Below are positions 41,371-51,233 of a DNA stretch of 64,000 bases, piece by piece. The notes under the pieces are model-generated. The model saw nothing but the letters and a program-made list of their open reading frames with translations, ran no database searches and was not told where the DNA came from. The position numbers and the translations under genes are program-made. Source of the stretch: Methylocystis bryophila (lineage in GTDB: Bacteria > Pseudomonadota > Alphaproteobacteria > Rhizobiales > Beijerinckiaceae); NCBI RefSeq assembly GCF_027925445.1, contig NZ_AP027149.1:744001-808000 (forward strand), in the 5' to 3' direction. Numbering within the stretch: position 1 is the first letter of the stretch; the number at the start of each line of letters is the position of its first letter.

Positions 41371-43668
41371 TCAGCCCAGCCATCCCTTGAGGGCGCCGCG
41401 CAGGGGCTCAAACCGAAATTCAATTCGGTGGCGCCCTTCCGGCGCATCGACGGCGCGAAACATCACATTGGCCCGAAGCACCGGCGTCTCGACCCCGTCG
41501 ACATAGGCGAACCACCAGGGGTGCCAGACGTCGTTCAAGACGAGCCAGCCGCCGCCCGGAGGCGCTACGACGTCCACGACAACGCGCGTGTTTTCGTATG
41601 ATGCGATACGCGCCTCGCCGGAATGAATTGTTCCGGCGTGTCGGCACATGGTCGGCTTCTCGAGCAGCACGGTCTCGTGAAAATCGACGTTGGGCCAGAC
41701 GCCGTCCTCCATCATGTCTTCGAAATTGGCGCGCTGCACGCAGGCTGGCAGCAGCACGCGCGGCAGCGCCCGCGAATATTCGTAGACGTGAGCGTCTTTC
41801 GTCCGGGCGATCTCGACGACGTCGCCCGGCTCGAGACGCGGATCGATCTCTTCGATTGGAACGCCCGTCGCAATATAGCGAAGGCCGAGCAGATCCGAGA
41901 TCGGCGAGCGATAGCGGGGATAAAGTTTCGAGAATCGGCGCTGGTCCGGCAGCGCAACATGGTCGATCGCGCCGGTCGTGTCCTCGAAGAGCTTGAGGCG
42001 AATCGGATTGTAGCCGAGATCGTGATCGAGATCGTGAACGAGGCTCGCGTTCGGCCAATGGAAGTCGATCGCCGCGAGCTCGATGCGATCGCGGTGGTCC
42101 GGCGGCTGCCCCTTGAGCTTCTCTTTCAGTAAAGCGATCGTTTCGTTCTTCGTCCCCGCTCGCAGCACGTCGAACTGCGAAGGCGGCAGCGCCGTCGACT
42201 CATTGGGCTTGTTGCTCACGCCGAGGTCGAGCGCGGTTGCGGCGCCGATCAGCGCGAGCGCCGCGACGCCTTGCGAGGAGGCGAGCCGAGGCGCGAAGAT
42301 CGCGACGCCGATGGCGAGCGCCCATGAGAAGGCGGCGATCATGAGTGGCCCGCTTACTTGAGCAAGCCTGCCCTTGTCGACGGCGACGCCGACACAAAGC
42401 GCGAGCAGCAGCGTCGCGAGAAGCGCGAGCGCCCCCAGATTGGCGCGCGCCTCGCCTTTGAGCAGCAGGCTCAGCCCATAGCCGCCGAGTAGCGCGAGAA
42501 TGACGCCGATAAGAAAGGTCGCGTCGGCTGGCCGCCGCCACAGATCGACGCCGGGAATGTGGAAGATCGCGGCAAAAAGCGGCGTGTAACGGCCGAGCGC
42601 ATAGATGACGAGGACGGCCAGTGCGGCGACGAAGAATCTGATCTCCGCCGGTGCGAGGAAACGCTTTCCAAAACTTGCGGCCAGAGCGACGAGCGGCAGC
42701 GCGCCGAGATAGATCGTCGCCATGTTGCGCGCGAGGTAAATATCGGTCGTGCCGAAAGCCTGCGACGGCGGTCCCCAGAAATCCTTGAGCGGCCCGTCAA
42801 CGCCGAAGAGATTGGCGCAGATGAGCGTGAAAAAAGAGCCGGGCGGCAGCGAGCCCTTGAAGGCGCCGTCGAGATCGATCGAAGGGCGGTTCGATTGCGC
42901 GGCCAGGAGCAGCGTGAAGAGCAGAGGGACCGCGATGAGCGCGCCGCCAGCGAGGGCGCCGGAGACGAGCGGGCGGATTGCGGTCTTCCAGCTTGCGGCG
43001 TCGGTCGCGAATCGAAACACGGCATAGGCCGCGAGCAGCAGCACGGAAAGAAAGGCGATCTGATCGCGCCCCAGCACCATGAAGGCTGCGGAGACCCCGG
43101 CCGCCGCGCCCCAGAGCGCCGAGCGCCCGTCGAGCGCGCGCGCCAAGAGCCAGAGCGTCACGGGGAGCCAGGCGAGGCTCATGATCTGGCCTGTATGCTG
43201 AATGCGCCAGCTCGCCGAGCCCCCGAATGCGAAAGCCAGAGCCGCGAGTAGAGCGCCGCCGGCATGCCAACCACGGTCGCGGAAATAGGCCATCAGCGCG
43301 AGGCCGCCCATCGCGAGCATGGCGAGGATGATGAAGTCCTCGAGCCAGAAAGAGGGTTCGGGGACGATCGCCGCGGCCAGGAGGAAGAAGGGCGAAAAGA
43401 TTAGCGATTGCGGATCGGCGATCTGCGGCATGCCCGCGAAGACGTTGGGCGTCCAAAAAGGCGATTCCCCCCGATGCAGCGCATGCGCGAGGAAAGCGAA
43501 TTGCGGCTGGAAATGCGCCTTGGCGTCCCAGGGGATCGTGTATTCGCCCGAAAGAAAGGGATAGGCGAGCGCCAGCGCGCAGAGGAGGAATATCCCGCCG
43601 GCGGAGCGGTAGAGTCCGGCGTCTTCGCCTTGCGGCGCCGCGCGAATCTGCGCTTCCCACGCCTTCAT
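41371..43668 (-). CDS. large multi-pass membrane protein, YfhO/glycosyltransferase-like
   Basis: This 765-residue protein has some eleven to thirteen predicted transmembrane segments over residues 25-480, then a soluble C-terminal domain of about 280 residues. The layout, with an Asp-containing first loop (TIPWDAKAHFQPQF) and motifs such as FAGMPQIADPQS, resembles YfhO-type and GT-C membrane glycosyltransferases that use lipid-linked sugars. The end PGGGWLVLNDVWHPWWFAYVDGVE with a final EFRFEP beta segment is characteristic of YfhO C-termini. Substrate unknown; no glycan cluster surrounds it. Confidence 0.78.
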   Translation of the reverse strand: MKAWEAQIRAAPQGEDAGLYRSAGGIFLLCALALAYPFLSGEYTIPWDAKAHFQPQFAFLAHALHRGESPFWTPNVFAGMPQIADPQSLIFSPFFLLAAAIVPEPSFWLEDFIILAMLAMGGLALMAYFRDRGWHAGGALLAALAFAFGGSASWRIQHTGQIMSLAWLPVTLWLLARALDGRSALWGAAAGVSAAFMVLGRDQIAFLSVLLLAAYAVFRFATDAASWKTAIRPLVSGALAGGALIAVPLLFTLLLAAQSNRPSIDLDGAFKGSLPPGSFFTLICANLFGVDGPLKDFWGPPSQAFGTTDIYLARNMATIYLGALPLVALAASFGKRFLAPAEIRFFVAALAVLVIYALGRYTPLFAAIFHIPGVDLWRRPADATFLIGVILALLGGYGLSLLLKGEARANLGALALLATLLLALCVGVAVDKGRLAQVSGPLMIAAFSWALAIGVAIFAPRLASSQGVAALALIGAATALDLGVSNKPNESTALPPSQFDVLRAGTKNETIALLKEKLKGQPPDHRDRIELAAIDFHWPNASLVHDLDHDLGYNPIRLKLFEDTTGAIDHVALPDQRRFSKLYPRYRSPISDLLGLRYIATGVPIEEIDPRLEPGDVVEIARTKDAHVYEYSRALPRVLLPACVQRANFEDMMEDGVWPNVDFHETVLLEKPTMCRHAGTIHSGEARIASYENTRVVVDVVAPPGGGWLVLNDVWHPWWFAYVDGVETPVLRANVMFRAVDAPEGRHRIEFRFEPLRGALKGWLG

Positions 43669-43728
43669 GCCGAAGGGCCTTGAAAAGGGGGCTCGCGACG
43701 CAGAGCCTCAAGAGGTTTTGAGCGCCCA

Positions 43729-43861
43729 CATCCTTCGAGACGCGTCCTGCGGACGCTCCTCAGGATGAGGGCGGGGGAGTTCAACCGGCTGGCTAATGCC
43801 CCACTACTCATCAGTCCCCTCGCCCTGAGGAGCGCCCGCAGGGCGCGTCTCGAAGGGCGCT
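43729..43861. repeat. inverted pair of CATCCTTCGAGACGC elements
   Basis: Copy one (43729-43771) reads CATCCTTCGAGACGCG, an inner CGTCCTGCGGACG hairpin, then CTCCTCAGGATGAGGG. Copy two (43817-43861) is its reverse complement, ending GCGTCTCGAAGGGCGCT. This element type is widely dispersed in Hyphomicrobiales genomes. Confidence 0.85.
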
Positions 43862-43968
43862 CCGCGCCCGCTTCCACCTCGCGGCGCATTATTCCCGCGC
43901 AATAGCTGCTGTCTCGGCAAAGCGCGATGTAAATGCTCGCTCCCGACACGCAACGCTTCCTTTCGACT

Positions 43969-44085
43969 CATCCTTCGAGACGCCCGCTTCGCGGGCTCCT
44001 CAGGATGAGGGCTCGCGGATTCACTCTACAGACCAGCGCCCCCTCGCCCTGAGGAGCGCCCTGAGGGCGCGTCTCGAAGGGCGCT
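43969..44085. repeat. second inverted pair of CATCCTTCGAGACGC elements
   Basis: Copies at 43969-44011 and, inverted, 44042-44085. The inner hairpin differs (CCCGCTTCGCGGG in the first), while the arms CATCCTTCGAGACG and CTCAGGATGAGGG are kept, which suggests selection or recent copying of the arms. Confidence 0.85.
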
Positions 44086-44120
44086 GTGTCAGCGCATGGG
44101 CGCCATCGCGCAGAGCGCGT

Positions 44121-44999
44121 TCACCTTGCGCGATTCAGCCGTCCCATGACGGCGTCGAGCTTTTTCAGCAGCGCCGCGTCGCGCGCTTCGGGCGCGGTGA
44201 TGATCGCATTGTCGAGCGCGCGGTCGGAGCCGATGGGGCAGGGCTCATGCGTCTCGGGGAAATCGTGCAGCAGCCGCGCGAGCAGCCGGCTCGCGCTCGC
44301 GGCGTTCTTCTTCACGACATCGATCACGGCGGCCACGTCGACATTGTCGTGTTCTGGATGCCAGCAATCGAAATCGGTCACCATTGCGATCGTCGCATAA
44401 GAGATCTCCGCCTCGCGGGCGAGCTTGGCCTCCGGCAACGCGGTCATGCCGATGACGTCATAGCCCGCGTTCTTGTAGGTCAGCGATTCCGCGTAGGTCG
44501 AGAATTGCGGTCCTTCGATGCAAACGTAAGTCCCGCCCGCAACGCAGGCCACCTCTTCGGCCTGCGCCGCCGCATGAATGCGCTCGGCGAGCTGTGGCGC
44601 GACTGGGTGCGCCATGGAGACATGCGCGACGCAGCCGTCGCCGAAAAAGGAGGAGGCGCGCGAGAAGGTGCGGTCGACGAACTGATCCACGAGGACGAAG
44701 AGTCCGGGATAGAGTTCCGCCCGAAAGGAGCCGCAGGCGGAGACCGACACGATGTCTGTGACCCCGACGCGTTTCAGCGCGTCGATATTCGCGCGATAAT
44801 TGATGCCGGAAGGCGAAAACGCATGACCGCGCCCGTGGCGCGGCAGAAACACGGCGTTTGTTTTGCCGATGCGTCCGAAGCGCAACGCGTCGGAGGGCGC
44901 GCCCCAGGGCGTGTCAATCCGCTCCTCGCGCACGTCCTCCAAGCCGGGGAGGTCATAGACTCCCGAGCCTCCGATGATGCCCACGACGGCCGCCGTCAT
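44121..44999 (-). CDS. mtnP: S-methyl-5'-thioadenosine phosphorylase
   Basis: This 292-residue trimeric purine-nucleoside-phosphorylase-family enzyme cleaves methylthioadenosine to adenine and methylthioribose 1-phosphate in methionine salvage. GGSGVYDLPGLED, the phosphate-binding FLPRHGRGHAFSPS, YRANIDALK, the CIEGPQFSTYAES loop and GMTALPEAKLAREAE with MVTDFDCW are all typical of MTAP rather than PNP. GGGGGAGA precedes ATG 44999. Divergent from the ATP synthase operon. Confidence 0.95.
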   Translation of the reverse strand: MTAAVVGIIGGSGVYDLPGLEDVREERIDTPWGAPSDALRFGRIGKTNAVFLPRHGRGHAFSPSGINYRANIDALKRVGVTDIVSVSACGSFRAELYPGLFVLVDQFVDRTFSRASSFFGDGCVAHVSMAHPVAPQLAERIHAAAQAEEVACVAGGTYVCIEGPQFSTYAESLTYKNAGYDVIGMTALPEAKLAREAEISYATIAMVTDFDCWHPEHDNVDVAAVIDVVKKNAASASRLLARLLHDFPETHEPCPIGSDRALDNAIITAPEARDAALLKKLDAVMGRLNRAR

Positions 45000-45307
45000 C
45001 TCGATCTCCCCCGTTTTCAGCACGCCTTCGCACCTGCGGCGCGATCGGAGCCTTAGATAGCTCGCGCAGACCTTGCTGTCGCGACATTTTCGTCTCGGCC
45101 CCGATCGCCCAAGAATTGGCCATTTCGCAGGGTTGCACGTCAAATTGGCCTGTGTTAGGGGAGCCGCGCGTCGGAGCCCTGGACGTTGCAGTCCGGGCTC
45201 CTCCCGACCTTACCGTCGCTCAAGCGCTCCATGCTGCATCGCGGCCGCGTTTCCCAAGCGCGTCCGGAGAGCAAAAAAGCGACGCCGATCTGAAAGAGCA
45301 AGGCCAA
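45000..45307. other. divergent promoter region of mtnP and the F1 operon
   Basis: About 308 bases between mtnP and the chosen atpH start. It is open in the atpH frame from 45116, but that part is not like any AtpH N-terminus. The promoter candidate at 45133-45160 lies here; the resulting leader would be about 140 bases. Confidence 0.45.
45133..45160 (+). promoter_or_regulatory. candidate promoter of the F1 ATP synthase operon
   Basis: TTGCAC (45133-45138), a 16-base spacer and TTAGGG (45155-45160) form a modest sigma-70-like promoter. It is the best match in the interval. By eye only. Confidence 0.25.
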
Positions 45308-45870
45308 GTGGCTCAAGAAGGAGTCGACCTTTCCAGCGTCGCAGGACGCTATGCTTTCGCCTTGCATGAGCTCGCGACGGAACGCGGCGCAAGCGAAGCG
45401 GTGTCGGAGGCGCTGAAAACCTTCCGGCAGTTCTACGACGAAAGTCCGGACCTGCGTTTGCTGATGCAGAGTCCCGCCTTTTCCGCCGCTGAGCAGCTTC
45501 AGGCGCTCGACGCCCTGCTCAAGAACGCGAACATCGAGGGCGTCGCCGCCAACTTTCTTCGCCTCGTCGCGGCCAAGCGCCGTCTTTTCGTTCTACCCTC
45601 GATAATCGACGCCTATCAGCGCCTCGAGGAACAGGCGAAAGGCCTCACGCGCGTTGAGGCGACGGTGGCCAAACCGCTTCTCCCCTCGCAGGAGCTCGCC
45701 TTGCGCGACGCCGTGCAGAACGCTGCGGGCGGCAAGGCGGTCAGCCTCGAAGTTAAAACCGATCCGACGATCGTCGGCGGCATCATCGTCAAGCTTGGCT
45801 CGCGGATGGTCGACGCCTCCCTGAGGACCAAGCTCAACTCCATTCGAACACGCATGAAAGAGGTCGGCTG

Positions 45871-45871
<1 letters not shown>
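45308..45871 (+). CDS. atpH: F1 ATP synthase subunit delta
   Basis: This 187-residue subunit of the F1 stator connects the peripheral stalk to the catalytic head. The start GTG 45308 gives VAQEGVDLSSVAGRYAFAL, matching the usual N-terminus (S.VA.RYA.AL.ELA) and the usual length of about 186; the frame is open further upstream without similarity. C-terminal TDPTIVGGIIVKLGSRMVDASL is the family signature. The stop overlaps the atpA start (TGATG). Confidence 0.93.
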
Positions 45872-47403
<1,532 letters not shown>

Positions 47404-47506
47404 TGGGCGAATAGGGAGTGGCGAATGGCGAGTAGTCAGATACTCCTCGCCGTCCCTCTCTGTTCACTCATCGCTACTCACTACTCGCTTCCAAAGAAGA
47501 GCGCCC
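47404..47506. repeat. short inverted/direct repeat between atpA and atpG
   Basis: The spacer contains GGCGAATAGGGAGTGGCGAA and GGCGAGTAGTCAG, then CATCGCTACTCACTACTCGC, the arms being complementary. Such GGCGAGTAG/CTACTCGCC clusters look like a dispersed repeat and could fold within the atp mRNA. Confidence 0.55.
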
Positions 47507-48391
47507 ATGCCCTCGCTGAAGGATCTTCGCAACCGCATTTCTTCCGTCAAGGCGACGCAGAAGATCACCAAAGCCATGCAGATGGTCGCGGCGGCGAAGC
47601 TGCGCCGCGCCCAGCAGGCGGCCGAGGCCGCGCGCCCCTACGCCGAGCGCATGGAGAGCGTGCTGGCCAATCTCGCCGGCGGCATTTCGGCGGGCGGCGC
47701 GCCGGCGCTGCTCAGCGGCAATGGGAAGGACGACACGCATCTTCTCGTCGTCGCGACCGCCGAGCGCGGGCTCTGCGGGGCCTTCAACTCCTCCATCGTG
47801 CGGCTTGCCCGCGAGCATGCCCAACGCCTTCAGGGCCAGGGCAAGAGCGTGAAGATTCTCTGCATCGGCAAGAAGGGCTACGACCAGCTTCGCCGACAGT
47901 TCGAGAAAGACATCATCGAGCTGATCGAGCTGCGCGGCCTGCGCCAGATCGGCTTCGAGAACGCCGATCCGATCGGCAAGAAGGTGATCCGGCTGTTTGA
48001 AGAGGGGCAGTTCGACGTTGCGACGCTCTTCTACTCGCGCTTCAAATCGGTCATCTCGCAGATTCCGACAGCGCTGCAGCTCATCCCGGCGCAGATCCCG
48101 GTCAATGAGAACGCGCCCGCCGCTTCCGGCGCGCAGGCCGCCTATGAATACGAACCCGGCCAGGACGAGATCCTCGCCGATCTCCTGCCGCGCAACATCT
48201 CCGTGCAGATCTTCCGCGGTCTGCTCGAGAACGCCGCCTCCGAACAGGGCGCGCGGATGAGCGCGATGGACAGCGCGACGCGCAACGCCGGCGACATGAT
48301 CAAGAAGCAGACGATGCAGTACAACCGCTCGCGGCAGGCGATGATCACCAAGGAACTCATCGAGATCATTTCGGGCGCCGAGGCGCTCTGA
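47507..48391 (+). CDS. atpG: F1 ATP synthase subunit gamma
   Basis: This 294-residue subunit is the rotor shaft of F1. The start MPSLKDLRNRISSVKATQKITKAMQMVAAAKLRRAQ and the end SRQAMITKELIEIISGAEAL (quoted here in parts: N-terminal KATQKITKAM, C-terminal ITKELIEIISGAEAL) are family hallmarks that contact the alpha-beta barrel. Full length. Follows atpA and precedes atpD by 19 bases. Confidence 0.97.
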   Translation: MPSLKDLRNRISSVKATQKITKAMQMVAAAKLRRAQQAAEAARPYAERMESVLANLAGGISAGGAPALLSGNGKDDTHLLVVATAERGLCGAFNSSIVRLAREHAQRLQGQGKSVKILCIGKKGYDQLRRQFEKDIIELIELRGLRQIGFENADPIGKKVIRLFEEGQFDVATLFYSRFKSVISQIPTALQLIPAQIPVNENAPAASGAQAAYEYEPGQDEILADLLPRNISVQIFRGLLENAASEQGARMSAMDSATRNAGDMIKKQTMQYNRSRQAMITKELIEIISGAEAL

Positions 48392-48410
48392 GAAAGAAAG
48401 AGGACGTAAA

Positions 48411-49856
48411 ATGGCGACGGGCAACCAAGCTACGGGGCGCATCACGCAGGTCATCGGCGCGGTCGTCGACGTGGCTTTCGAGGGGAATCTTCCGGAAATC
48501 CTGAACGCGCTTGAGACCGAGAACCAGGGGCAGCGCCTCGTGCTCGAGGTCGCGCAGCATTTGGGCGAGAACACCGTGCGCGCGATCGCGATGGACTCGT
48601 CGGAAGGCCTGACCCGCGGACAAGCCGTCACCGACACGGGCGCCCCGATCTCGGTCCCCGTCGGAGACGAGACGCTCGGCCGCATCATCAACGTCATCGG
48701 CGAGCCGGTGGATGAGGCCGGCCCGCTGAACACGCAGGCCCGCCGCGCGATCCATCAGCCGGCGCCCTCCTACGCCGAGCAGGCCACCGAGGCGCACATC
48801 CTCGAGACCGGCATCAAGGTCGTCGATCTGCTTGCTCCTTACGCGAGAGGCGGCAAGATCGGCCTCTTCGGCGGCGCGGGCGTCGGCAAGACCGTGCTGA
48901 TCATGGAGCTCATCAACAACATCGCCAAGGCGCATGGCGGCTACTCGGTCTTCGCGGGCGTCGGCGAGCGCACGCGCGAGGGCAACGACCTCTATCACGA
49001 GATGATCGAGTCCAAGGTCAACATCGACCCCAAGGAGAACAACGGCTCGACCGCTGGCTCCAAATGCGCCCTGGTCTATGGCCAGATGAACGAGCCGCCG
49101 GGCGCCCGCATGCGCGTCGCGCTCTCCGGCCTCACGGTCGCCGAGGACTTCCGCGACCGCGGCCAGGACGTGCTGTTCTTCGTGGACAACATCTTCCGCT
49201 TCACGCAAGCGGGCTCGGAAGTGTCGGCGCTGCTCGGCCGTATTCCTTCGGCGGTGGGCTATCAGCCAACGCTTGCGACGGACATGGGCGCGCTGCAGGA
49301 GCGGATCACCACGACGACCAAGGGCTCGATCACCTCGGTTCAGGCCATTTACGTCCCGGCCGACGACTTGACCGACCCCGCGCCCGCGACTTCCTTCGCG
49401 CATCTGGACGCCACGACCGTGCTGTCGCGCTCCATCGCGGAAAAGGGCATCTATCCGGCCGTCGACCCGCTCGACTCGACCTCGCGCATGCTCTCCCCCG
49501 CCATCGTCGGCGAGGAGCACTATGAGGTCGCGCGCAGAGTGCAGTCGACGCTGCAGCGCTATAAGTCGCTGCAGGACATCATCGCCATTCTCGGCATGGA
49601 CGAGCTCTCGGAAGAGGACAAGCTCGTCGTGGCGCGCGCCCGTAAGATCGAGCGCTTCCTGTCGCAGCCCTTCCACGTCGCCGAAGTCTTCACCGGCTCG
49701 CCCGGCAAGCTCGTGTCGCTCGCCGATACGATCAAGGGCTTCAAGGGCCTCGTGAACGGCGACTACGACCACCTGCCGGAAGCCGCCTTCTATATGGTCG
49801 GCACCATCGACGAAGCCGTCGAGAAGGCGGCTAAGCTCGCCAAGGAAGCGGCGTAA
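48411..49856 (+). CDS. atpD: F1 ATP synthase subunit beta
   Basis: This 481-residue catalytic subunit has P-loop GGAGVGKT at residues 154-161, GERTREGNDLYHEM with the catalytic Glu, and the PAPATSFAHLDATTVLSR signature. Full length and strongly conserved. It is followed by about 184 bases that contain a dispersed inverted repeat before atpC. Confidence 0.98.
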   Translation: MATGNQATGRITQVIGAVVDVAFEGNLPEILNALETENQGQRLVLEVAQHLGENTVRAIAMDSSEGLTRGQAVTDTGAPISVPVGDETLGRIINVIGEPVDEAGPLNTQARRAIHQPAPSYAEQATEAHILETGIKVVDLLAPYARGGKIGLFGGAGVGKTVLIMELINNIAKAHGGYSVFAGVGERTREGNDLYHEMIESKVNIDPKENNGSTAGSKCALVYGQMNEPPGARMRVALSGLTVAEDFRDRGQDVLFFVDNIFRFTQAGSEVSALLGRIPSAVGYQPTLATDMGALQERITTTTKGSITSVQAIYVPADDLTDPAPATSFAHLDATTVLSRSIAEKGIYPAVDPLDSTSRMLSPAIVGEEHYEVARRVQSTLQRYKSLQDIIAILGMDELSEEDKLVVARARKIERFLSQPFHVAEVFTGSPGKLVSLADTIKGFKGLVNGDYDHLPEAAFYMVGTIDEAVEKAAKLAKEAA

Positions 49857-49879
49857 ACGCGAACGCAAACGAGTCTGCG

Positions 49880-50021
49880 CTCCCTTCTCTCCCAGCGGGA
49901 GAAGACGCCCCTCGAAGGGCGACGGATGAGGGGTCGGCGGGCGCAGACTAGGACAAAATAGAGGTTGGAGGGCCCCTCATCCGGCCTTCGGCCGCCTTCT
50001 CCCGCGAAGGGAGAAGGGGAA
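49880..50021. repeat. dispersed inverted repeat inside the atp operon (atpD-atpC)
   Basis: Two related parts face each other: CTCCCTTCTCTCCCAGCGGG with AGACGCCCCTCGAAGGGCGA and, inverted, GGCCCCTCATCCGGCCTTCG with CCGCGAAGGGAGAAGGGGAA. This is the 'CCTCATCCGGCCTTCGGCC / TTCTCCCGCGAAGGGAGAAG' repeat common in this group. It could attenuate atpC expression relative to atpD. Confidence 0.75.
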
Positions 50022-50040
50022 GCCTCCCGAGGGTTCGCCT

Positions 50041-50430
50041 ATGACAGCATTCCACTTCGAGCTCGTCTCCCCCGAAAAGCTCCTCTTCTCAGGAGAGGTG
50101 CAATCCGTCGTCGCGCCGGGGTCGGACGGCCAATTCACCGTGCTCGCGCATCACGCGCCGGTCATGACGACTCTCAGAGCCGGCGTCGTGACGATCAACG
50201 GCGACGAGAAGCTTTTCGTGCGCGGCGGTTTCGCCGATGTTTCCGCGAGGGGATTCACGATCCTCGCCGAGCAGGCCATCGCGATCAGAGACGTCGACGC
50301 GGCCAAGCTGGATCAGGACATCAAAAACGCGCGCGAGGACGTCGCCGACGCCAAAACCGACGAGGCGCGGCGCAACGCGGATGATAAGCTCCAGCAACTG
50401 CAAGAGCTGCGCGCCGCTATTGGCGGGTGA
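50041..50430 (+). CDS. atpC: F1 ATP synthase subunit epsilon
   Basis: This 129-residue rotor subunit has an N-terminal beta-sandwich (FHFELVSPEKLLFSGEV, VVAPGSDGQFTVLAHHAP) and a helical C-terminal part (about 90-129). Length is normal for alphaproteobacteria. It ends the operon and is followed by hairpins at 50475-50527. Confidence 0.95.
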   Translation: MTAFHFELVSPEKLLFSGEVQSVVAPGSDGQFTVLAHHAPVMTTLRAGVVTINGDEKLFVRGGFADVSARGFTILAEQAIAIRDVDAAKLDQDIKNAREDVADAKTDEARRNADDKLQQLQELRAAIGG

Positions 50431-50474
50431 CCCGAGTACGGCCTCTCCTGTCAGATCAGGGTTCGAAGCGCGCC

Positions 50475-50527
50475 GGCTGGGCGGGCCTCTCCTGCGCCCA
50501 GCCTAGGGAGCCCGCAAAACGGGCCTT
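50475..50527 (+). terminator. tandem hairpins after the atp operon
   Basis: GGCTGGGC (50475-50482) pairs with GCCCAGCC (50496-50503), and GCCCG (50510-50514) with CGGGC (50520-50524), the latter followed by CTTTCC. Together they make a plausible terminator for atpHAGDC, about 45 bases after the atpC stop. The T tract is short. Confidence 0.5.
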
Positions 50528-50594
50528 TCCAAGCGTGAAAGCTGCCGACAGCTAAGAAGGCCGCATCCCCGTTCCCCATTCCCTGGGAGCAGAC

Positions 50595-50864
50595 TTAGTG
50601 CAGGCTGACGGGCAGCAATTGGTTTTCATAGGCGCTGCCCAAGGCGCCTTCCTTGGTGTCGGCGAGCACGATCGGCTGACCGTCGGCCGAGAGCAGGGCG
50701 AAGACCGTGAGCCCTGGGGCCAGCTCCGGCGCCTGCGGATAAAGCCGCGTCACGTCCTCGGACCGCATCGTCCGCACATAGGCCAGCGCACCCGCGCCGA
50801 GATGCGCGAATTGCTCCGGCGTCAACTGCGGAGTCCGGGTTTCGGATGAGGTTTTGGGCTGCAT
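50595..50864 (-). CDS. DUF1150 family protein
   Basis: This 89-residue protein matches the DUF1150 family of alphaproteobacteria: LGAGALAYVRTMRSEDVTRL, YPQAPELAPGLTVFALLSADG and the end NQLLPVSLH are typical. GGGAGA precedes ATG 50864. DUF1150 genes commonly sit next to a small heat-shock protein (Hsp20), but none is next to this one. Function unknown. Confidence 0.85.
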   Translation of the reverse strand: MQPKTSSETRTPQLTPEQFAHLGAGALAYVRTMRSEDVTRLYPQAPELAPGLTVFALLSADGQPIVLADTKEGALGSAYENQLLPVSLH

Positions 50865-51233
50865 AACCAATCTCCCGGCGGCTCTATGAGCCCACCCCTT
50901 GCGGCGCCTCCCCAAGCAGCGCGCCTAGAAGATTAAATACGTAGGCATCGTTGGATTTTAAAGACCTCGCCGGCGCGTCCCGCTCCAGCGGGTCCTGACC
51001 TTCTTGAATGGGGCTGCATCGGCCGGGGTGAAGCCACAAACAGCGAAACTCACCTCCGACGACAATACGACACTGGAGGGGCCAGACGCTGGCCCGACCC
51101 GCGCTATCTGCGGATACAAGCGATTAGACGAAGCAGAACGAGGCGCCGCCTAGGCCGCGATGCGAAAAAGCGGGAACCTGTTTTTCGCGCGAATCGCGCG
51201 CCGAAACTTTGGATCTAGGGGAGCGCCGCGACC
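50865..51233. other. intergenic region between DUF1150 and MFS genes
   Basis: This divergent gap of 369 bases contains a degenerate palindromic element (51149-51219) just before the MFS transporter and no convincing gene. Confidence 0.55.
51149..51219. repeat. degenerate palindromic element, type C (inverted)
   Basis: It runs from CCTAGGCCGCGATGCGAAAAA through TTTTTCGCGCGAATCGCGCG to AAACTTTGGATCTAG. The reverse complement matches the type C unit of the 18.6 kb composite. It ends 15 bases before the MFS gene and may overlap its promoter. Confidence 0.75.

Larger units (their letters stand above)
43669..44120. other. gene-free region with four dispersed-repeat copies
   Basis: The 452 bases hold two inverted pairs of a CATCCTTCGAGACGCG...CTCAGGATGAGGG element (listed separately). 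No frame looks coding. It lies between the start of the YfhO-like gene and the end of the MTA phosphorylase gene, both on the minus strand. Confidence 0.7.

Noticed and set aside
43669..44120. CRISPR-like repeat array
   Set aside because: Only four copies, in alternating orientation with no regular spacers, so these are dispersed inverted repeats rather than CRISPR.
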